Under the pieces are notes generated by a model. The model made no database searches. It saw nothing but the letters and a program-made list of their open reading frames with translations, and was not told the origin of the DNA. From Nitrososphaerota archaeon (GTDB taxonomy: Archaea > Thermoproteota > Bathyarchaeia > Bathyarchaeales > Bathycorpusculaceae), in contig JAITBW010000004.1 of assembly GCA_031283385.1 (NCBI GenBank), forward strand, positions 1 through 10,121: DNA of 10,121 bases, written 5' to 3'. The position numbers and the translations under genes were made by a program. Positions 6,982 through 10,121 of the stretch are shown here, one piece after another (the stretch's first letter is position 1; each line of letters begins with the position of its first letter).

Positions 6982-7683
6982 TTGCCAAACAACCTCTTCA
7001 AAGAAGACTATACATACAAAGACAGCGTCTGCCACATAATCAGCGATACCCCTCAAGGCATAACAACCGCTAAAAAATCAATAACCCACAACTATCAACA
7101 ACTCGAAAACTATATGCAAACACACCAAACTTTTTTACACTCTTTCAAACCCACTCTCATACCTCATGAGCCTTTAGTAGCTAACCTAATGGCAATAGCA
7201 GCACAGAAAGCAAATGTTGGACCCATGGCAGCCGTTGCCGGCGTTATAGCAGATTTAGCTGTTATTGATATGCAAAAAGCCGGTTGCAAAGTTGCCGTTG
7301 TAGAGGATGGCGGAGAAATTTCTGCAGTTTCTGACAGACCTATTGATGTAGCTTTAGCTGCAGGTAATGAACCATTATCAAAACGCTTCGGATTTAGACT
7401 TGACAATTTTCCAATTGGAGTGGCAACAAGTTCAGGCAGGTTTAGTCATGCATTTAGTTTTGGTGATGCTGAGGCAGTAACAGTTTTCTGCAAAAACGCA
7501 GGTTTAGCCGACGCAGCCGCTACAGCCGTAGGTAATGTAGTGACAGGTGATGTTAAAGCAGGTATTGATGCTGGAATTAAACAAGGCTTAAACATTCCAG
7601 AAGTATTGGGCGTATTAATTTTATATCAGGGCAAAGTAGGAATGGCTGGAAAAATTCCTCAAATAATCAAAATTGAACCTTGA
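6982..7683 (+). CDS. UPF0280 family protein (ApbE-like, COG2122)
   Basis: This 233-residue protein belongs to UPF0280, related in fold to the flavin transferase ApbE. Recognisable segments are GPMAAVAGVIADLAV at 80-94, VEDGGEISAV at 107-116, GVATSSGRFSH at 146-156 and DAAATAVGN at 177-185. It has no signal peptide or membrane segment, so it is probably cytoplasmic, unlike classical exported ApbE. The biochemical role is not established. Its family recurs next to the DUF39 and NIL-ferredoxin genes in anaerobic archaea and, as I recall, has been tied to sulfide assimilation in Methanosarcina, so a supporting role in homocysteine synthesis is likely. The start is TTG at 6982, one base after the ferredoxin stop, with GGGA at 6970-6973 as a weak Shine-Dalgarno. 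The first 60 residues are less conserved than the rest. Confidence 0.9.
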   Translation: MPNNLFKEDYTYKDSVCHIISDTPQGITTAKKSITHNYQQLENYMQTHQTFLHSFKPTLIPHEPLVANLMAIAAQKANVGPMAAVAGVIADLAVIDMQKAGCKVAVVEDGGEISAVSDRPIDVALAAGNEPLSKRFGFRLDNFPIGVATSSGRFSHAFSFGDAEAVTVFCKNAGLADAAATAVGNVVTGDVKAGIDAGIKQGLNIPEVLGVLILYQGKVGMAGKIPQIIKIEP

Positions 7684-7697
7684 AATGCATTTTAGCA

Positions 7698-7711
7698 ACT
7701 TGTTGACAAGT
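7698..7711. repeat. Perfect 6-bp inverted repeat after the homocysteine operon
   Basis: ACTTGT-TG-ACAAGT is a perfect palindrome with a 2-nt centre, starting 14 nt after the UPF0280 stop. Part of it recurs downstream: AACTTGT at 7697-7703 repeats directly at 7765-7771, and TGTTGACAA at 7701-7709 recurs inverted as TTGTCAACA at 7775-7783. The arrangement could be a paired protein-binding site or a weak RNA stem. It does not match any element I know. Confidence 0.5.
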
Positions 7712-7737
7712 GATATTTTCCATAGACTTACTGAAAC

Positions 7738-7761
7738 TTTTTTGCAAAAATGTTTGCTTTT
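7738..7761 (+). terminator. Terminator after the homocysteine operon
   Basis: A TTTTTT run (7738-7743) is followed by the small hairpin GCAAA-AATG-TTTGC (7744-7757) and then TTTT (7758-7761). Runs of T suffice for archaeal termination, and the hairpin may add to it. The site lies about 55 nt after the UPF0280 stop. Confidence 0.5.
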
Positions 7762-7827
7762 CCTAACTTGTATTTTGTCAACATTTAGATATGAGTGTAT
7801 TTGGTGTGTCGTTCTGGTGCTGAAAAG

Positions 7828-7843
7828 CGTTAACGTTTAAACG
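7828..7843. promoter_or_regulatory. Overlapping palindromes upstream of the dehydrogenase
   Basis: CGTTAACG (7828-7835) and CGTTTAAACG (7834-7843) are both perfect palindromes and share two bases. The related word GTTAA(C) recurs at 7869, 7876 and 7912 before the gene start at 7940. Such a cluster is a good candidate operator, and TTTAAA inside it could also be a TATA-like element. No transcription factor can be named from the sequence. Confidence 0.4.
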
Positions 7844-7939
7844 GTTATGGATTACGGTTGTTTTATTCGTTAAAAGTTAAATGTTTAATCGATATGCTGA
7901 TAAATGGAAGGGTTAACATTATCTTTAGGTAGAATAGAT

Positions 7940-8959
7940 ATGGTTAAAACTTATAACATTGCTGTTCTTAAGGGCGACGGAATTGGGCCTGAAGTGACAG
8001 AGGCAACTATAAACGTTTTTGATGCTGTTCAAAAAGTTTCAGATTTTAAACTTAATTATCTTTACGGCGAAGCAGGTGCTCATTGTATTCCAATACATGG
8101 TACAAATCTTCCTAAAGAGACAGTTGAAATGATTAAAAAAACAGACGCTTGCCTTAAAGGTCCAATGACTACCCTTGAGGAACCCGGCGCACCCGTAAGT
8201 GTTGCAGTTACCCTACGTCGCATGTTCAACTTGTATGCTAATGTTCGCCCATGTAAAAGTTTTCCAAGTATAGAATCACTAAAACCTGACATTGACCTAG
8301 TTGTAGTCCGAGAAAACACTGAAGGCCTCTATTCAGGACATGAGGCACTCATTGCCCCCGGCGTAAGTGTTGCTTTCAGGATTATCACAACTGAGGCGTC
8401 AACCAAAGTTGCCGAACACGCTTTCAAGTTGGCTATGCAACGCAAAAAACATTTAACATACATCCATAAAGGCAACATTTTACGTATAACTGACGGCATA
8501 TTCAAAGATGCAGTAAAAGAAGTCCAAAAACGCTACCCAGAAGTCACAGTCGATGAACTACACATTGATGCCGCAACTATGCAATTAATCAAACAGCCAT
8601 CAACTTATGATGTTATGGTTACTACAAACTTGTTTGGGGATATCATAAGCGATGAAGCCGCACAAGTAACTGGAAGTCTAGGTCTCGCAGCAGGCGCAAA
8701 CATAGGCGAAACATATGGCATGTTCGAACCAGTACACGGCAGCGCACCAAAATACACTGGCATGAACCGCGTAAACCCCATTGCAACAATACTCGCAGGA
8801 GCACTAATGCTTAACTATCTAGGCGAACAAGAAGCCGCCAAAAAAATTGAAGACGCCGTAGTCGCCGTACTTGTTGAAGGAAAAATCCGAACAGCTGATT
8901 TAGGCGGAAAAGCAACAACAAGCGACATGGCAGACGCAATAGTCCAAAAAATCAAATAG
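7940..8959 (+). CDS. Isocitrate dehydrogenase-family enzyme (short type)
   Basis: The enzyme is a beta-decarboxylating dehydrogenase of the isocitrate/isopropylmalate/homoisocitrate family, 339 residues, the usual short length. It opens with YNIAVLKGDGIGPEV. Substrate-binding Arg93, Arg103 and Arg124 lie in TLRR, YANVRP and VVRENTEGLYSG. Lys177 is in IHKGNI, and Asp234 and Asp238 are in NLFGDIISD. The closest family I can recall is NAD-dependent isocitrate dehydrogenase (IDH3-like: LYANVRPC, ENTEG-YSG), giving 2-oxoglutarate. The substrate loop GAPVSVAVTLRR keeps Ser87 but has Ala89 where isocitrate enzymes have Asn, so isopropylmalate or homoisocitrate use is not excluded. SAPKY (Lys271, Tyr272) matches the NADP-type pair of E. 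coli Icd. I chose ATG 7940 for its AGGT at 7927-7930; ATG 7904 would add 12 residues not expected in the family. It is probably monocistronic. Confidence 0.9.
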   Translation: MVKTYNIAVLKGDGIGPEVTEATINVFDAVQKVSDFKLNYLYGEAGAHCIPIHGTNLPKETVEMIKKTDACLKGPMTTLEEPGAPVSVAVTLRRMFNLYANVRPCKSFPSIESLKPDIDLVVVRENTEGLYSGHEALIAPGVSVAFRIITTEASTKVAEHAFKLAMQRKKHLTYIHKGNILRITDGIFKDAVKEVQKRYPEVTVDELHIDAATMQLIKQPSTYDVMVTTNLFGDIISDEAAQVTGSLGLAAGANIGETYGMFEPVHGSAPKYTGMNRVNPIATILAGALMLNYLGEQEAAKKIEDAVVAVLVEGKIRTADLGGKATTSDMADAIVQKIK

Positions 8960-10118
8960 ATTTAACAGTAAACTGAGTTCCACTACGAGTGGTTAACTCT
9001 AGCTTATTTCCATAACCCATTTTTACAAACCCGTTTTTTACAGTAACGCTATCCCCTACTTTCAAATTACTAAATTGCTCAGTTTGACTACGCCACACTG
9101 AAACCATAACTGAACCAGTTCCATCTCCCAATTCAAACGTAAACAATTTAACTTGCTCCCCTTTACCCGTAGTTATCTCTCTTACAGAGTCAACACTTGA
9201 AACGTCCCCTTCAACATTAACAATGTCGCCCTCACTCAAATCTGCTATTTTACTCATCTGAGCCGCAACCTGTTGAACATGTATAAAACTTGACGAGTCA
9301 ACATGAACTTCAAAACCGCCACTTTCTTTCTCTTTAACTTTACCATTAATTAAATACAGATACGCTCTGGGCTCAAGTTGCCCCTCCAACATGTTAACTT
9401 TTCCATTCCAAACAACAACTGCAATTTCAGCCGACTCATCTGATAGTATGAAACGCAAAAGCTTACCACCTGTACCATCACCTTTAGTGAAAGTTTTTAA
9501 CTCTAAAACTTCTTTAACATTGCCTGCTAAATGCACATTATTAAAAATGTTAGTAATTTCCGATATTTTTGACGTAAACTTTTCCACATTAGGATAAATA
9601 GTTTGAGGATTTTCATTTACCTCAATTCTACTCTTACTACCCAAATGCAACTCAACTTTACCAAACTGATCTTTCCGCGTATAACCATGCAAAAATTTTA
9701 CAACTTGACCAATTTGCAACTCACCCTTCTCAACAACTTCTGCCTTCTTATTCCACAAAACCACACGCAAAATACTATCGTCATCAATAACCATCAAATT
9801 AGCAAGCTTGCCACTTTTTTCACCACTATTAAAACTATGCACTGGAAAAATAGCAATCAATCGGCCTTCAACTGAGACATCATTCAAACCTGAAAACAAA
9901 CGCCCAGACGACAAAAACTCATTAAACTCAATTACCTTTTTCGCAACCTCAACATCATATCTTGTTGCTATCAATCGCAGAAGCGTCTCGTCACCTATTA
10001 AACCACCTGACCGTTCTTTTTCCTGCGTAAACATTTCTTGAATTTGTTGCTCAGACAATTCTGGATGCTTAGCAAGTATCGCCGCAATAATCTCTTCTTT
10101 TAACATTTTACCTAACAT
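8952..10118 (-). CDS. Replication protein A homologue (single-stranded DNA-binding)
   Basis: This is a 388-residue archaeal RPA-like protein that coats single-stranded DNA in replication, repair and recombination. After an N-terminal helical region (about 1-75, with ILAKHPELSEQQIQEMF) come three OB folds at about 78-166, 190-285 and 292-388. Each carries the typical strand ending in Trp: RVVLWNKK (118-125), AVVVWNGK (233-240) and VMVSVW (337-342). There is no cysteine in the whole protein, so the zinc finger of some euryarchaeal RPAs is absent. The start at 10118 may instead be ATG 10106 (MLKEEII), which has AGGT just upstream. The frame remains open to the right edge, three bases further, so a longer N-terminus cannot be excluded. 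The 3' end overlaps the convergent dehydrogenase gene by 8 bp. The gene is transcribed leftward, opposite to the operons before it. Confidence 0.9.
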   Translation of the reverse strand: MLGKMLKEEIIAAILAKHPELSEQQIQEMFTQEKERSGGLIGDETLLRLIATRYDVEVAKKVIEFNEFLSSGRLFSGLNDVSVEGRLIAIFPVHSFNSGEKSGKLANLMVIDDDSILRVVLWNKKAEVVEKGELQIGQVVKFLHGYTRKDQFGKVELHLGSKSRIEVNENPQTIYPNVEKFTSKISEITNIFNNVHLAGNVKEVLELKTFTKGDGTGGKLLRFILSDESAEIAVVVWNGKVNMLEGQLEPRAYLYLINGKVKEKESGGFEVHVDSSSFIHVQQVAAQMSKIADLSEGDIVNVEGDVSSVDSVREITTGKGEQVKLFTFELGDGTGSVMVSVWRSQTEQFSNLKVGDSVTVKNGFVKMGYGNKLELTTRSGTQFTVKSI

Positions 10119-10121
10119 AAA

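Noticed and set aside
6515..6988. 157-residue minus-strand frame antisense to the NIL-ferredoxin
   Set aside because: Covers almost exactly the ferredoxin gene, whose cysteine motifs prove the plus strand; the antisense product matches nothing I know.
7904..7939. ATG 7904 as the dehydrogenase start
   Set aside because: No Shine-Dalgarno precedes it and the 12 extra residues precede the conserved N-terminus of the family; ATG 7940 has AGGT at a good distance. A leaderless start at 7904 remains possible.

Overview
The window is 10.1 kb of AT-rich DNA that reads as a stretch of chromosome from an anaerobic archaeon. The evidence is an OB-fold replication protein A (RPA) gene, a homocysteine-synthesis gene set typical of methanogens and related anaerobic archaea, TTG starts behind short Shine-Dalgarno sites, TATA-like boxes close to start codons, and T-tract gene ends. 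An uncultured Bathyarchaeia-like or methanogen-related lineage fits best, but no 16S rRNA or other strict marker is present, so the lineage is only an inference. I see no mobile element, CRISPR array, tRNA or rRNA.

Layout. (1) Positions 1-168, minus strand: the first 56 codons of a small protein that runs off the left edge, probably a helical-domain plus ACT-type regulator. (2) Positions 169-515: a gene-free divergent control region with a palindrome, a GC-rich hairpin and a strong minus-strand Shine-Dalgarno-like site. (3) Positions 516-4919, plus strand: carA and carB, stop codon abutting start codon, encoding glutamine-dependent carbamoyl-phosphate synthetase. Both subunits resemble the animal CAD/CPS1 enzymes more than the E. 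coli ones. (4) Positions 5021-7683, plus strand: a tight three-gene operon of a homocysteine-biosynthesis (DUF39/COG1900) protein with a C-terminal CBS pair, a NIL-domain di-cluster ferredoxin and a UPF0280 ApbE-like protein. (5) Positions 7684-7939: an intergenic region with repeats and palindromes. (6) Positions 7940-8959, plus strand: an isocitrate dehydrogenase-family enzyme. (7) Positions 8952-10118, minus strand: a three-OB-fold RPA whose 3' end overlaps the previous gene tail to tail.

How the genes fit together. Most are central biosynthetic genes. CarAB makes carbamoyl phosphate for arginine and pyrimidines. The three-gene operon is the predicted route from aspartate semialdehyde plus a reduced sulfur source to homocysteine, hence methionine and SAM, with the CBS pair a likely SAM or methylthioadenosine sensor. 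The dehydrogenase probably makes 2-oxoglutarate, the precursor of the glutamate and glutamine that CarA consumes. The only information-processing gene is rpa.

The most notable points are the CAD-like affinity of CarAB, the complete homocysteine operon with built-in ligand sensing, mixed specificity residues in the dehydrogenase, and an abrupt within-gene change in synonymous codon choice in carB that recurs as composition patches along the window. I found no clearly new multi-gene system; the least understood component is the UPF0280 protein.
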